Numbered from the stretch's first letter, positions 51,031-61,482 are shown. The stretch is 64,000 nucleotides of DNA from Sorex araneus (GCF_027595985.1 NC_073312.1:10266426-10330425), one strand, 5' to 3'. The notes: generated from the letters alone by a model not told the origin. Translations and numbers: made by a program.

Positions 51031-51149
51031 TATTTAAAAAATGTTAGTGAGAATGTAGAGAATAGATCCTTTGTGAGTAGCTGGTGGGAATGTAAATAAA
51101 GACTGTCACTATGGAACACAGTATTAAAGATCACCAAAAAGTAAAAATA

Positions 51150-51265
51150 GAGGCCGGGGAAAGTAGATGAGGTGGAAAGTACATGATTCACATACATGAA
51201 GTGTTGGACTTTATGGAATGTAATCTAGCATTCCCCACCCCATCCAAACAGAAAATAACCTTTTA
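51150..51265 (+). mobile_element. Possible old SINE, sense
   Basis: GAGGCCGGGGAAAGTAGATG to GCATTCCCCACCCCATCC, a loose resemblance to a decayed SINE-A head and body inside the L1. Weak. Confidence 0.35.
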
Positions 51266-51303
51266 AAAATAAAACTACCATACAAACCATGAGTTCTATT
51301 TCT

Positions 51304-51498
51304 TTTTTTTCAATTTAATTTAATTTTTTTTTTTGCTTTTTGGGTCACACCCGGCAATGCTCAGGGGTTACTCCTGGTTTTGTACTCAGAAATTACTCCT
51401 GGTGGTGCCCGGGGGACCATATGGGATGCTGGGAATTGAACCCAGATCGGCCGAGTGCAAGGCAAATGCCCTACCCACTGTGCTATCTCTCCAGCCCC
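51304..51498 (-). mobile_element. SINE-A, young, 14-bp TSD
   Basis: Antisense full-length copy flanked by TGAGTTCTATTTCT (51290-51303 and 51499-51512), both in L1 sequence. Confidence 0.95.
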
Positions 51499-52139
51499 TG
51501 AGTTCTATTTCTATTTATCTAAAGAAACAAAGATACTAATTTGAAATATATATATACATCCCCAAGTTCATTATAGAATTATTTATGATAATCATGGATA
51601 GACATGGAAGAAATATAATTGTCAGTTGACGAATAACTGGATTACTAAAATGTCTTACACACAATACAAGAATATTACTTAAACCCAGAAAAAAAGTCCT
51701 GTCACTTGTCACAAAATAGTGTACTTTGAAGGTAAATGATGTTAGAAAAGAGATAAACTTTATATGGTCTCATTTGTATGTAGAATGAAAAGCAACTCAA
51801 AAACACAAATACTGAGATACAGAAAACATACAATGATTTCCAAAGGTGGTGGATTATAGGGATGGTCAAAATGAATTAAGGAGGTCATAAGATACAATTA
51901 TAAAATAAGTAAGCCAGGGGGGTTTACTACATAGTATGCAATATAATAAATTATGCCTTCCTAAAAATTAGTAAAAAAGACATGTTTTATAACAAAAACT
52001 TTGTTATTACCTATGGTTACTGAGGTGAACTAGACTTATTATGGGAATCATTTTATAATATATATAAATATATATCATTATGTTGTGTAACTGAACCTAA
52101 TAGAATGTCACATGTCAGTTATAACTCAGTAGTTTTTTA

Positions 52140-52400
52140 AAGTTGTTCACAATCACTTATTACATTCAATATTCCAACACCAATCCTGACATTATTACAC
52201 TGTCCACCACTATTCTTTTGAATTTCCTTACCATTACCCAAAAAAGTACACACTAAGTTATTTTGTATTGCTTGTTATGAATAATTTGCTAAAAATGATC
52301 CAAAAAATTTTCTTTAGAGGAAAGTGTGTGAAGAGTGTTGTTTCTCACCCTGTAGCCATTAACTCTTGTGTAAGAGATTACTAACATGTTGTTACAGGTT
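52140..52400 (-). mobile_element. Relic of L1 3'UTR, antisense
   Basis: ATTCAATATTCCAACACCAATCC, TTGTATTGCTTGTTATGAATAATTTGC and CTGTAGCCATTAACTCTTG parallel the copies at 34165 and 35640. Confidence 0.65.
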
Positions 52401-52462
52401 GCCCCTTGTGTGCTAATATATATATGTATATATATATGTACATATATATGGTATATATAAGT

Positions 52463-52667
52463 CACTGTCATCACTGTCATCCCGTTGCTCATCGATTTGT
52501 TTGACCGGGCACAAGTAACGTCTCCATTGTGAGACTTGTTACTGTTTTTGGCATATCGAATACACCAGGGGTAGCTTTCCAGGCTCTCTGAGAGGGACAG
52601 AGGAATCAAACTCAGGTTGACTGCGTGCAAGGCAAATGCCCTACCTGCTGTGCTATCGCTCTAGCCC
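52463..52667 (-). mobile_element. SINE-B with 10-bp TSD, internal deletion
   Basis: Antisense: CACTGTCATCACTGTCATCCCG tail, GTAACGTCTCCATTGTGAGAC, then the usual GCCATGTGGGCGGGATACTC section is missing, so GGTAGCTTTCCAGGCTCTC joins GAGAGGGACAGAGG. The head is complete. ATATATAAGT flanks it (52453-52462 and 52668-52677). Confidence 0.94.
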
Positions 52668-52677
52668 ATATATAAGT

Positions 52678-52901
52678 ACATGTAAAAATATGGAAATTAT
52701 ATATATTTTGATTGAAATAGGTTGCCTTCTACATTACACCTATCAAGTATGGTGTGCAGTCTATTCTTCATTCATCGGTAGTATAGAGTATGAGATTTGT
52801 GTGGCTGCAAATGTGACCACGCGAACTCCAGGAATTCTAAAATTTTAAATAGGATAATACAGCTAGAATTAAATTTTTAAGTGGATGGTGACTTTAGGGT
52901 G
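52678..52901. other. Short unique stretch
   Basis: Nothing recognised. Confidence 0.35.
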
Positions 52902-52915
52902 CTGAGGCATCTCTG

Positions 52916-53279
52916 CAGAGTGTTGCTCTCTTTCTCTTCTGAGATTTATTTGTTAGTCTTTGGATCATGGCCATCAATTAGCTTATATGGCTTCAGAGGA
53001 AGTTCATGGGCATGACCGTCAGACTCTGGGAGATGGTGGAGGTCGCCCATTCCTGATTCCCTGAGAGCCTGGAGATTTTGGTCACAAAACCCGCATAACT
53101 GAGTTTATCAGCAAATTCATTCTCATGGATGAGGCTCGTCCTGAGACTAAGGATATCGGCTGTGAGCATGGCAGCGACTGGGTTCTGCAGAATTTGGGCT
53201 GCCGGGGCTCTGTTGGGGCAGGGGAGGGACTCACCTGCCCCCCTCTGGGGTACCTGGATGAGACAACTGGGTGCCAGGT
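52916..53279. mobile_element. 364-bp element between 14-bp direct repeats, no A-tail
   Basis: CTGAGGCATCTCTG at 52902-52915 repeats exactly at 53280-53293. The inside is GC-rich toward the right (CTGCCCCCCTCTGGGG near 53239) and includes TTTGGATCATGGCCATC, related to the 71-bp repeats at 15217 and 15523. On the minus strand an AATAAA word lies near the left end, which would fit a transcript 3' end, but no A-run follows. Class undecided. Confidence 0.6.
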
Positions 53280-53293
53280 CTGAGGCATCTCTG

Positions 53294-53833
53294 TGACATC
53301 AATAAATAGAGTTTTTTAAGTTACCATGGAATGATTCTTCACACTCCAAGAAAATCCTTGGTTTCTTTCATTTTTACTGTGGAATAAATAATCTCACCCT
53401 TGTCTATATATTATATAGTTCTCTTTAATAGCAAAAGATGATAATATTCATTTCCCCTCTTTGTTTTGAGGTTAACTGAGCCATTATAACATGCGATATC
53501 AAAGCAGTTATTCAATAAATGAGATTTTGAAAGTGCTTAATTTTTAATTACCTTATTTTATGGAAAATACCAAGTTTAGTTAACCAAGTGTGAAATGCTA
53601 TGTATATAATTTTACAAAGTCACAGTAACTAAAAGGATTCTGTGGCAAGAGCAGAAATTCTTTATTAGTAACTATCTGACCCCTTTTTGAGGCTGGTAGT
53701 AATGAAAAACTAAATAGTGTTTGGAAATCATTTCAACCCTAAGAAAACCCATAAAATTCCATTATGCTTTACCTACAGTTGAATTGAGAGGAAGAAATAC
53801 TGTGTACACATTAGCAAAAAAATCTGCTATCTT
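53294..53833. other. Unique stretch with a weak MIR-like patch
   Basis: Near 53460-53535, GGTTAACTGAGCCATTATAAC and AGTTATTCAATAAATGA resemble the MIR 3' part. Otherwise nothing. Confidence 0.4.
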
Positions 53834-54003
53834 AGGGGCTGGAGTAATACTACAGCTGGTTGGGCCCTTGTCTTGCATGCTGTCAATCTAGGTTAGATCC
53901 CCCAAACTATATATGGTTCCAGAAGTGATCCCTGGATGCAGAAACAGGAGCAAGCCCTGAGCATCACTGGGAATGAACCTCTCCCTTCCCCCCAGTACAA
54001 AAC
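53834..54003 (+). mobile_element. SINE-A relative
   Basis: GGGGCTGGAGTAATACTACAGC head, decayed box B (GGTTAGATCCC), GAAGTGATCCCTGGATGCAG and GCAAGCCCTGAGCATCACTGG body. Confidence 0.82.
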
Positions 54004-54021
54004 GAAAAATGATATTATATT

Positions 54022-54194
54022 TGTTTTTTGTTTGGGGGCCATAACCAACAGTGCTCAGGGGCTACTCCTGTCTCTGCACTCAGGAATCACTCCTGACAAT
54101 GCTAGGGAGACCTTATGGGATTCTGAGGATGGAACCTGGGCTGGCTGCATGCAAGGTAAGCACCTTATCCACTGAACAATTGCTCTGGGCCCAT
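54022..54194 (-). mobile_element. SINE-A relative
   Basis: Antisense: TTGGGGGCCATAACCAACAGTGC to GAACAATTGCTCTGGGCCC, in complete order. It is 18 bases from a sense copy, so the two are tail to tail. Confidence 0.85.
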
Positions 54195-54599
54195 AAAGTG
54201 ATATTTGAAATCTGACATAGAATGTATTTTGCAGAAGTAGGCCAGTTGGTTGGTATTGATAGATTTCTCAGAAATGCAAAAGGAATAACTTGCCCTTTTC
54301 CTTCAAACCTATTGAAAAAGTAACAATTATTAGACATATTCCAAATATCATGTGATATAATAACAGCAAATTTCATTTTAGATGTACATAATAATGTGTA
54401 CTAACATATGAATGGTGCCAACAGATCTTGACCATTTTCTTAAAATTACATTATAGTAATTTTCTAGTAATTCTATTCCTATGCTAACTCAGTATTAATT
54501 TTTCTTCTCAACTAGCACCAACCAGCACAGTAAATACTCAGACAATTAATTTGGTAACACCATTGTGAGATATAACAATGATCACATATTAACTTATAT
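54195..54599. other. Unique non-coding stretch
   Basis: Nothing recognised. Confidence 0.4.
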
Positions 54600-54760
54600 T
54601 GATGTAATTTCATTTCCATTTTGTTGTAACAAGCAATATCAATTACATTTGTTTGTACCTGCTCAGAAGGCAGGCTTGGGTGGTGGGTGGGAAACCAGAG
54701 ACATCGGTGGAGGGAAGATCATACTGATGGTGGGATTGGTGTGGGACATTAAATTGAAAA
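54600..54760 (+). mobile_element. Relic of L1 3'UTR, sense
   Basis: TTGTAACAAGCAATATCAATTAC, GGCAGGCTTGGGTGGTGGGTGGG and GGTGGGATTGGTGTGGGAC are the sense version of the relics at 34165, 35640 and 52140, and help to define that 3'UTR. Confidence 0.7.
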
Positions 54761-54775
54761 AACCTTTTATTTTTA

Positions 54776-54781
54776 TTATTT

Positions 54782-54832
<51 letters not shown>

Positions 54833-54836
54833 TTTT
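54776..54836 (+). repeat. TTTA microsatellite
   Basis: About 14 units of TTTA forming the expanded tail of the antisense SINE-A to its right. Confidence 0.97.
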
Positions 54837-55001
54837 TGCTTTTTGGGTCTCACCTGGCGATGCACAGGGGTTACTCCTGGCTTTGCACTCAGGAGTTACT
54901 CCTGGCGGTGCTCAGGGGACCATATGGGATGCTGGGGATTGAACCCGGGTCGGCCTCGTGCAAGGCAAACGCCCTACCCGCTGTGCTATCGCTCCAGCCC
55001 T
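54837..55001 (-). mobile_element. SINE-A, young, long TTTA tail
   Basis: Antisense full-length copy with intact box A and B regions (GGGGATTGAACCCGGGTCGG, GCTATCGCTCCAGCCC). TGAAAAAACCTTTT- and TGAAAAAACTTTTT-like words flank the tail and head as an imperfect TSD. Confidence 0.93.
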
Positions 55002-55149
55002 GAAAAAACTTTTTAAATCTCGGTGCTTAATTTTTTTAAAAAAACGTATTCTGTATCTTTGTTGTTGTGGGAATTATACTTAAAATCCTGAAGTTATCAA
55101 TTGAATTGACATCGAGTCATGTTTAATACCTTACAAAAACTCTATTTTA

Positions 55150-55307
55150 TTTTGGGGCCACACCTGGGAGTGCTCAGGGCTTACTCCTGGCTCTGCACTC
55201 AAGGATTACTCCTGGTCATGTTAGATGACCATAAGGCATGCTGAGGATTGAACCCAAACTGGTCGCGTGCAAAGCTAGTGGACTATCTCTATACTCTCTG
55301 GTCCCCA
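55150..55307 (-). mobile_element. SINE-A relative
   Basis: Antisense: TTTTGGGGCCACACCTGGGAG, body complete, GGATTGAACCCAAACTGGTCG, then an altered head ending ACTCTCTGGTCCCC. Confidence 0.85.
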
Positions 55308-55484
55308 AAACTATTCCTAATGAATGCTATCTCAACCCATTTTTATTACTGATAATATAAAATTAAGTCTTTATTCACAGTATATCAAGAAACATAAAAT
55401 TTAAAAAAAATTTTTGTTTTTAAAAATGCAAAAAATAAATATTTTTTTAGATAAAAAAATTTTTGTTTTTAAAAATGTATTAGT
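55308..55484. repeat. AT-rich stretch with a local direct repeat
   Basis: AAAAATTTTTGTTTTTAAAA occurs near 55405 and again near 55456, about 50 bases apart, with nothing else recognised. Confidence 0.5.
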
Positions 55485-55545
55485 CTCATAGACTGAACAT
55501 GATGGCCACTTAATACCTCTATTGCAAATCACAATACCCTCATCT
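55485..55545 (+). mobile_element. L1 3'UTR fragment
   Basis: GACTGAACATGATGGCCACTTAATACCTCTATTGCA-type wording is the same segment as 38815-38860, here only about 60 bases. Confidence 0.7.
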
Positions 55546-55990
55546 CTTTCTTTTCTTAATTTTTGCGGCTAGGACTTCCAATATTGTGTTAAATAATAAT
55601 GAGGAAAGTGGACATTTTTCTCTTGTACCTAATCTGAGGGAATTAAATTTTTATCACTGAGCATATTAGCTGTGGTTTTGTGGTAAAAAGCCCTAATTAT
55701 ATTGAGGAAGATTTGGGGTTTTAAAAAAAAGGTAGAAAGTCTGTTATTTTCTACCCTATTTTTAAAAATCCTGTACATGTCTTTAACTTAGAGTGTTCTA
55801 AAACCATTTTCTATTCTAAAGGTTATATCAATTACTTAAAACCAACTTCTCTTTTATTGGTTAAGACTCCTTTTATGTATTTTAAATACCATCCTTGGTC
55901 TGAAGTATGTCTACAAATACCTGTTTTCTTTCTGTTGACTTTTTCTTAGAATACTATCTGAACCCTTGATAAAATAGAGCCTTAGATTTG
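55546..55990 (-). mobile_element. Old L1 reverse-transcriptase region, antisense
   Basis: CTAGGACTTCCAATATTGTGTTAAATAATAATGAGG and TTAGCTGTGGTTTTGTGGTAAAAAGCC are antisense L1 ORF2 words. Boundary on the right is vague. Confidence 0.7.
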
Positions 55991-56048
55991 GGTGGAATGA
56001 GAAACTCTCACTTAAGTTTAATCCTCACTAAAATCTTGAGCATATGTG

Positions 56049-56219
56049 GGCCTGGAGTGATAGTATAGTGGTTTGAGCATTTGCTTTGCATGTGGTAAAC
56101 CTGCATTTGATTCTCAGCATTCCTATAACCCCCCAAGTACTGCCTGGAGTAATTCCTAAGTGCGGAGCAACCAGTAACCTCTAGTTATTGCTGGGTGTAA
56201 CCTAAAAACCAAAAAAAAA
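56049..56219 (+). mobile_element. SINE-A relative
   Basis: GGGCCTGGAGTGATAGTATAGTGG head, box B ATTTGATTCTC (decayed), TCCTATAACCCCCCAAGTAC and GCTGGGTGTAACCTAAAAACC end. Confidence 0.87.
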
Positions 56220-56249
56220 TTGGGGGGGAGCAGTTTATAAACCACTTTT

Positions 56250-56370
56250 GACAAATTAGGAAGTCCAGATTCAGAGAAACGATGTGATTTCCACTGTTGG
56301 GAAAACGAAATACAAATTTCTAGATTCTCACCTAGGTCTTTACTCTTGTCTCAGTCTAACTGCTGCATTG
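56250..56370 (-). mobile_element. MIR, antisense
   Basis: AGATTCAGAGAAACGATGTGATTTCC and CACCTAGGTCTTTACTCTTG follow reverse MIR order. Confidence 0.6.
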
Positions 56371-56984
56371 TAACTGACCATTAAAAATATTTTAAAGGGG
56401 GGGGCAAAGTTCAAATGTGTGTAGAGTTGTCTGAAATATGATTATTAGTGGTAATTGTTAGGTGTTACCTGGCATGCATTAGGTTTACAGTAAAGAATGC
56501 CCACTTTTTATTAACTGTCCTTTTATATGTTATATGACTGTCACACCTGAATTATAACAAAGAAGCACTAGAGAAATTCAATGTGGGCGGCAAAATTCTT
56601 TGAAGAATAACTAGTTATAATTTTGGCGTCTGAACACATTTCAGAGTTGCATGTTTAATATGCAGTATGGTTAATTTCGCTGTAATTACAGTATTTTAGA
56701 ATGCCATGCTAAGTGTTTAATCCTTTTCAGGTATTACCCTCTCCTTCCATCAGTGGTCTGCTGCTTTTTCCGGAATGAGGAAATCAGTCTCAGAGAAAGG
56801 GTAGATAACAAGACTGTGCTGATGTGTCTAATCAACTGGGAAACTTGTAAAATGAATCTTTCCTATATAGAAATTATATCTAATAATAGTTACTTTCTTT
56901 TTGTGAATGAGTTTTGATTCATTAATTTGTCAGAATATGAAAACAATAATGCCTTTTATTTACCCCTGGAAGTAATGCTTGTAT
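56371..56984. other. Mostly unique stretch
   Basis: A weak antisense MIR-like patch near 56700-56830 (GAATGAGGAAATCAGTCTCAGAG). Otherwise nothing recognised. Confidence 0.4.
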
Positions 56985-57480
56985 CACTTGTCATCCTGTT
57001 GATCTTCAATTTACTTGAGTGGGCCCCAGTAACGTCTCCATTCATCCCTGTCTTGTGCTAGGGTAGCCCAATGATATCTGCTTGCTCCAGGAACAGGAAG
57101 GGCCTCAAATCATTCATTCAGGGTTTTGAGGAAGAAGTCTGACCATCTCGTTGGTGGGCAGTTACGCTGTCTTTTGACGTCCCGTGGAATCCAGCCGGTA
57201 ACAGCTCTAGTCCAGCAGTAGTCTCTGAGTCACATTACATGTCTGGCCCATCTGATTTTCTACATCTTGGCAAATGAGACAGCATCCCTGATTCTTGATT
57301 GTTGATGGAGGTCGGAACTCTGGATTCCTTCTCTCACTTGAGTGAAATGTGTTACTCCTAGCATGGCTCTTTCGATTTCTCTTTGGGATACAGAAGAAGA
57401 AGTTATGCTAGAGTCGTTATTTGGTTCTGGTTGAGTTGATGTGAATATTTTCGGTTCCTCAGCACATCACTCCACTTAAT
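56985..57480 (-). mobile_element. RTE-like LINE, 3' end of the reverse-transcriptase ORF and tail
   Basis: Read on the minus strand, one frame runs from about 57390 to 57010 with three in-frame stops. It gives, in order, EIERAMLGVTHFTQVREGI, RDAVSFAKM, IRWARHVM, GWIPRDVKRQ, PPTRWSDFFLKTLNE and [19 protein letters not shown]. This is the conserved C-terminal region after the reverse-transcriptase domain in RTE-type LINEs. The tail that follows (GAGACGTTACTGGGGCCCAC to CAACAGGATGACAAGTG) is shared with SINE-B. The element is 5'-truncated and dead. Similar proteins occur in other RTE-like clades, so the exact clade is not settled. Confidence 0.87.
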
Positions 57481-57829
57481 CTTATTCCTGGTGTTAATTA
57501 TATACCTCATGATTTTCTGCCATGTTCTTATTTATGTATCCTTTTTTAAAATCAGGGTTTGTTTATACACATTGTGATTATATGGTTCACCTATATTTCA
57601 CTGGTCTAAGCCCTTTTTATAATGCAAAATGCTTTCACGCTCATAGAAACCTAATTGAATGGCTACTAATTCAGGGAAGGCAACTCAGCTCAGCTTCAGA
57701 GCGTTGGTTGAGATGACACCGTTAAGTGGAGGTCTTGGTTTGTTTTTTGTTTTTTGTTTTTGTCTTTATATGCTAGCATATGTCTCTTTAGTGTTTGGGT
57801 TTTTTTTTTCCTCCTGAGATCCCTTTGCA
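57481..57829. other. Unique non-coding stretch
   Basis: Nothing recognised; a 64-codon frame at 57522-57716 is not protein-like. Confidence 0.45.
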
Positions 57830-58069
57830 AACTATCAATTTGTCCTTCAAGACCTTACTTGAAAGTGCATTCCTTCAAGAAACACACCTTAATTCTACCG
57901 AAGAGAGTTAATCATTGTCTCTCTTAATTCACTCCTCAACATGATCATTGTTATTATCACAGTCTCACCATATTATACTCAAATTATCTTTTTATAATGT
58001 TTTGCTTTCACTAACAGATTTGTTTGAGACTATATGTATGTACATATATATGTATATAATTATTTTTGG
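57830..58069 (+). mobile_element. L2 3' region, sense
   Basis: CAAGACCTTACTTGAAAGTGC, TTCAAGAAACACACCTTAATTC and TTATCACAGTCTCACCATATTA follow the order of ancient L2 LINE 3' ends. Continues at 58185. Confidence 0.65.
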
Positions 58070-58184
58070 TAATAGCATTCTTGCTTTAATTTATTTTATT
58101 TATTTATTCTCTATTGATTAAGATTCTATTAATAATGGTTTCTCATACACATAACTCCAACACCACACCCATCACCAGTTTACC
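58070..58184 (-). mobile_element. L1 3'UTR relic, antisense, within L2
   Basis: TTTCTCATACACATAACTCCAACACCACACCCATCACC is the reverse 3'UTR word set; it separates two L2 parts. Confidence 0.5.
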
Positions 58185-58255
58185 CAGCTAGAGTAAGGAC
58201 CATATTGTATTCATGTTTCTTATAACTCAGGTCTAAGAGTGCCTGGTGTGTGGTA
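58185..58255 (+). mobile_element. L2 3' terminus, sense
   Basis: AAGGACCATATTGTATTCATG and GTGCCTGGTGTGTGGTAGG match the L2 terminal segment. Confidence 0.65.
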
Positions 58256-58433
58256 GGTTCTTTTTTTCTTTTTTTTTTTCTTTTTGGGTCACACCCGACA
58301 ATGCACAGGGGTTATTCCTGGCTCTGTACTCAGGAATCACCCCTGGCGATGCTTGGAGGACCATATGGGATGCTTGGAATCGAACCCGGGTTGGTCGCGT
58401 GCAAGGCAAATGCCTTACCCACTGTGCTATTGC
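58256..58433 (-). mobile_element. SINE-A inserted in L2, 9-bp TSD
   Basis: Antisense: T-run, TTTTTGGGTCACACCCGACA to ACTGTGCTATTGC; the outermost eight head bases are missing, so it was slightly 5'-truncated. TGTGTGGTA flanks it at 58247-58255 and 58434-58442. Confidence 0.93.
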
Positions 58434-58489
58434 TGTGTGGTATTTCTTAATAATTTCTTGATGTGAAAAAACCAAGAATACGCTTTTGA

Positions 58490-59440
58490 ATTTTTTTCAT
58501 ATTTAAAGACAACTTTTGAAAAGTTTCAAGTTCACAGCAAAATTGAGGCAGTCTGCATTTCTCATATGCCCTCTGCCCCTAAATGGGCATAGCATCCCTC
58601 CTGAACACCTCTCATCAAAATGGTATATTTGTTACAATTGATGAATATACACTGACATCTCATAATTATCCAAAGTTGATGGGTTTTATTATAGTTCACA
58701 GTTGGTATTGTACATTATATGGATTTGGACAAACGTGTAATGACACGTCCATTATTATTGGATCATGTAGTATTATTCACTGTCCTAGATTACTTTTTAA
58801 AATATTTTTGAGATAATTTGCATAGCATAAATTCACTCTTTTAAAGTATTCAATTAAGCAGTTTTTAATATATTCAAAATGTTGTGCAAATGTCATCACT
58901 AATTTCAGAGTATTTTTATCACCATAAAAGAAACCTCATACACAGTCCACATTTCCTCATTTTTCTAGCCCTTGACAACCACTAATCTAATTTCTGTCTC
59001 TATGATTTGCCATTACCAGACATTTTATATAAATGAAATCATGTAATACGTGGCTTCTCGGCATAATGTTTTCAAGGTTATCCATGTTATTGCATGTATC
59101 GGTATTTCATTCATGTCCAAATACTACTCTATTATATAGATAGATCATATTTTGTTTGTTAACCAATTGACATTTTCAGTTATTTTATTTATATTGATAT
59201 ACTGCTGTGAGCCGTTATGTGTAAGTTTTTGTATTCTCAGTTATCTCTGGTATATAGAACTAAACATAGAGTGGGGTTTGGGGGGGTCACAGGAGAACTC
59301 TATGTTTAAATTTTTTGAGGAACTGCCAAACTGTTTCCAAAATGGCTTCACTGTTTTAGATTCTCACCAGAAACATAGGAGGTTCCAATTTCTTCACATT
59401 TCCCCAACACTTGCTTTTGTCTAGGTAACCATCACTTCAA
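58490..59440 (-). mobile_element. Old L1M 3' region, antisense
   Basis: GGTATATTTGTTACAATTGATGAATATACACTGACA, TTTTGAGATAATTTGCATAGC, AATGTTTTCAAGGTTATCCATGTT and AATTTTTTGAGGAACTGCCAAACTG-type words run in the order of an antisense old L1. Several short frames are artefacts. Confidence 0.8.
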
Positions 59441-59835
59441 TGGGTGTGAAGTGGGAATTCATCTTGGTTCTGACTTTTGGTGTGCATGTAGAACTATACT
59501 GTGGAACTGTAATCAGGGCACACAACTGCCTTTCCAGAGTAATTGTCCTTAGTTTTAGGGTCCACCAGAGTTTTGCAACCTTCTGCTTGGCCTTAAAACT
59601 CCCAAAAAGTCACTGTCACTTCTGTCTGTGTCTGGCTGTCAAATCATTTGTGTGTGTTGGGGGGTGGGGGGAACTGAGTAGGTGGTTATAAACTAGGCAT
59701 CTCCTATTCTGCCTCCTGTCTTTGTCACCAACAATCATTGTCATTTAACACTTTGAATATGTTCCTTTATTCTGTTTGCTCCCCTGGTATATGGTGAGTA
59801 ATCAGGCACTTGTTTTACCAAGGAGTACATGATAT
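59441..59835. other. Unique non-coding stretch
   Basis: Nothing recognised; a G-rich run at 59658-59672. Confidence 0.4.
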
Positions 59836-60200
59836 ATTGCTCTTCCTTTGCTGCTTTCAATTCCCTCTTTGTCTTTGTGTTTTGGCAGTTTGATTATGAT
59901 GTGTCTAGGTGTGGGTATCTGAGTTTACCCTGCTAGGAATTTATTGGGATTCTTGGATGTCTAGATTCTAGACCAATGTTTCTCATAAAACTTGGCAAGT
60001 TTCCAATGGTTATTTCCTCAATTTATTTCTCCTTTCTTTCTGGAGCTCTCATTATGCTCCAGAATGTATTAGTACATTCGCTGTTGTCCCACACATTTCT
60101 GAGATGGCTCATTTTCCTTAACTCTTTTATTCTCTGTGTTATTGAATTGGAAAACTTTGGTGGATCAATATTTCAAATTCCTGGAGTCTTTTAAAAGTCT
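59836..60200 (-). mobile_element. Old L1M 5' half, antisense
   Basis: CAGTTTGATTATGATGTGTCTAGGTGTGG, ATTTATTGGGATTCTTGGATG, TTTCCAATGGTTATTTCCTC and CTCTCATTATGCTCCAGAATG are antisense L1M text of the region that also covers 6300-7760. Confidence 0.75.
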
Positions 60201-60990
60201 GAATCTGCAGTTAAGTTCCTCTAGTGAATTTTAATTTTAATTTGTTGTGTTTTTTGGCCCCTATTCACTCCGTGTAGTTAAATGTTGTGTTTCTTACCTA
60301 TACTTAATTTTTAAAAAATATACACATTTAAAATAACATTGTATTAATTATGGAAAACATATCTCTCATTCTTCAATGTTTGTTATTGTTGTTGTTCATG
60401 GTTGTTTATTCTTATTAAAGTTTTTTAATGACTTTAATTCTGCAAAGGCTGTACTCATAATTGTTGTATTATCATTGAAATCTGGTTGTTCCATTGGTCA
60501 GGAAAGAGATTGAAATGGCATGAACAAATAAATGTTCAAGTCTTTCCCCAAAGTTCATATAGTTTGAAGCATATTCTCAGTATTTTACACAAACTATATG
60601 AAACACCAGTTTGTTCATTCCATGGCCAACATATGGTGTTGTGAGTGTTAGATTTTACTGTTCTCTTGGAATGTAATAATATGCTGTTATAGTTCTAATT
60701 TGTTTCCTTGATAACTAATGTTTATCATTTTAATGCATGCTGTTTTATAGGTCTTCCTCTGTGAACCTATTTCTTATTGTTCAGTATTGAACTGTATTAT
60801 TATTGAATAAAAGATCTTATTTCCTTTACATATATACCTTAGAAACTCATTCTACTTTTATGTACATGTTTTGTAAGCATTTTCTCACAGTCTGAGAATA
60901 TTTATTTTTCTTAATATTATCTTTCGATAAAAGAGACTTCTATATATGTATATATATAAAGCCTAATTTATGTCATATTGCAGCCTTTTG
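60201..60990. other. Unique AT-rich stretch
   Basis: No repeat or gene recognised in almost 800 bases. Confidence 0.45.
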
Positions 60991-60992
60991 GT

Positions 60993-61161
60993 TTTTGTTT
61001 TTGGGTCGTAGCCCACTATATTCAGGGCTTACTCCTGGTTCTGCACTCAGGGATCACTCCTGGCTGGCTTAGGAACTGTATGTAGTGTCAGGTATTGAAA
61101 CTGGGTTGGCTGTGTGCAAGGAAACCACCCTACCCAGTACTAAAATAGGGCTCTGGCCCCG
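60993..61161 (-). mobile_element. SINE-A relative
   Basis: Antisense: TTTTTGGGTCGTAGCCCACTA, CACTCAGGGATCACTCCTGG, GAAACTGGGTTGGCTGTGTGC and a decayed head to GGGCTCTGGCCC. Confidence 0.82.
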
Positions 61162-61221
61162 TTTTTACCCTTTTTATTCTAATTGGTGTTGGTGTTGGTC
61201 TTTCCTTAGCATAGTCCTCTT

Positions 61222-61240
61222 TTTCTTTCTCTCTCTTCTC

Positions 61241-61291
<51 letters not shown>
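61222..61291 (+). repeat. TC dinucleotide microsatellite
   Basis: More than 20 CT units with a few TTTC interruptions; gives a false Glu-Arg-rich minus-strand frame. Confidence 0.95.
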
Positions 61292-61482
61292 AGGTAGATG
61301 TTTTGGGTGGAGTGATGCGCAGGTGCTACTTCTGGCTTGGTGGTCAGGGTCATACTTAGAGGTACTCAGGAGACCAGGAGGTGCTGGGGATACTTGGGAG
61401 ACGCTATGATTTTGGGGATGAAACCTAGGCCTCTTGAATGCAAAGATTGTGCTCCAAATTTTTGAGTTATCTCTGCGACCCA
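61292..61482 (-). mobile_element. Old SINE relative
   Basis: Antisense: GGAGTGATGCGCAGGTGCTAC, GGTCATACTTAGAGGTACTC, GGGGATGAAACCTAGGCCTC and a head to TTATCTCTGCGACCC. Confidence 0.65.

Larger units (their letters stand above)
51035..52135 (+). mobile_element. Old L1M, sense 3' segment: ORF2 end and 3'UTR
   Basis: AAAATGTTAGTGAGAATGTAGAG and GCTGGTGGGAATGTAAATAAAG start it. Then ATGGACATGG-like ORF2 end text, and a 3'UTR with ACAAAATAGTGTACTTTGAAG, CCAAAGGTGGTGGATTATAGGG and GCCAGGGGGGTTTACTACATAG. SINEs at about 51150 and 51304 interrupt it. Confidence 0.8.

Noticed and set aside
59152-59424. 90-codon plus frame with membrane-like composition
   Set aside because: It is antisense old L1 sequence; hydrophobic residues reflect T-rich DNA.
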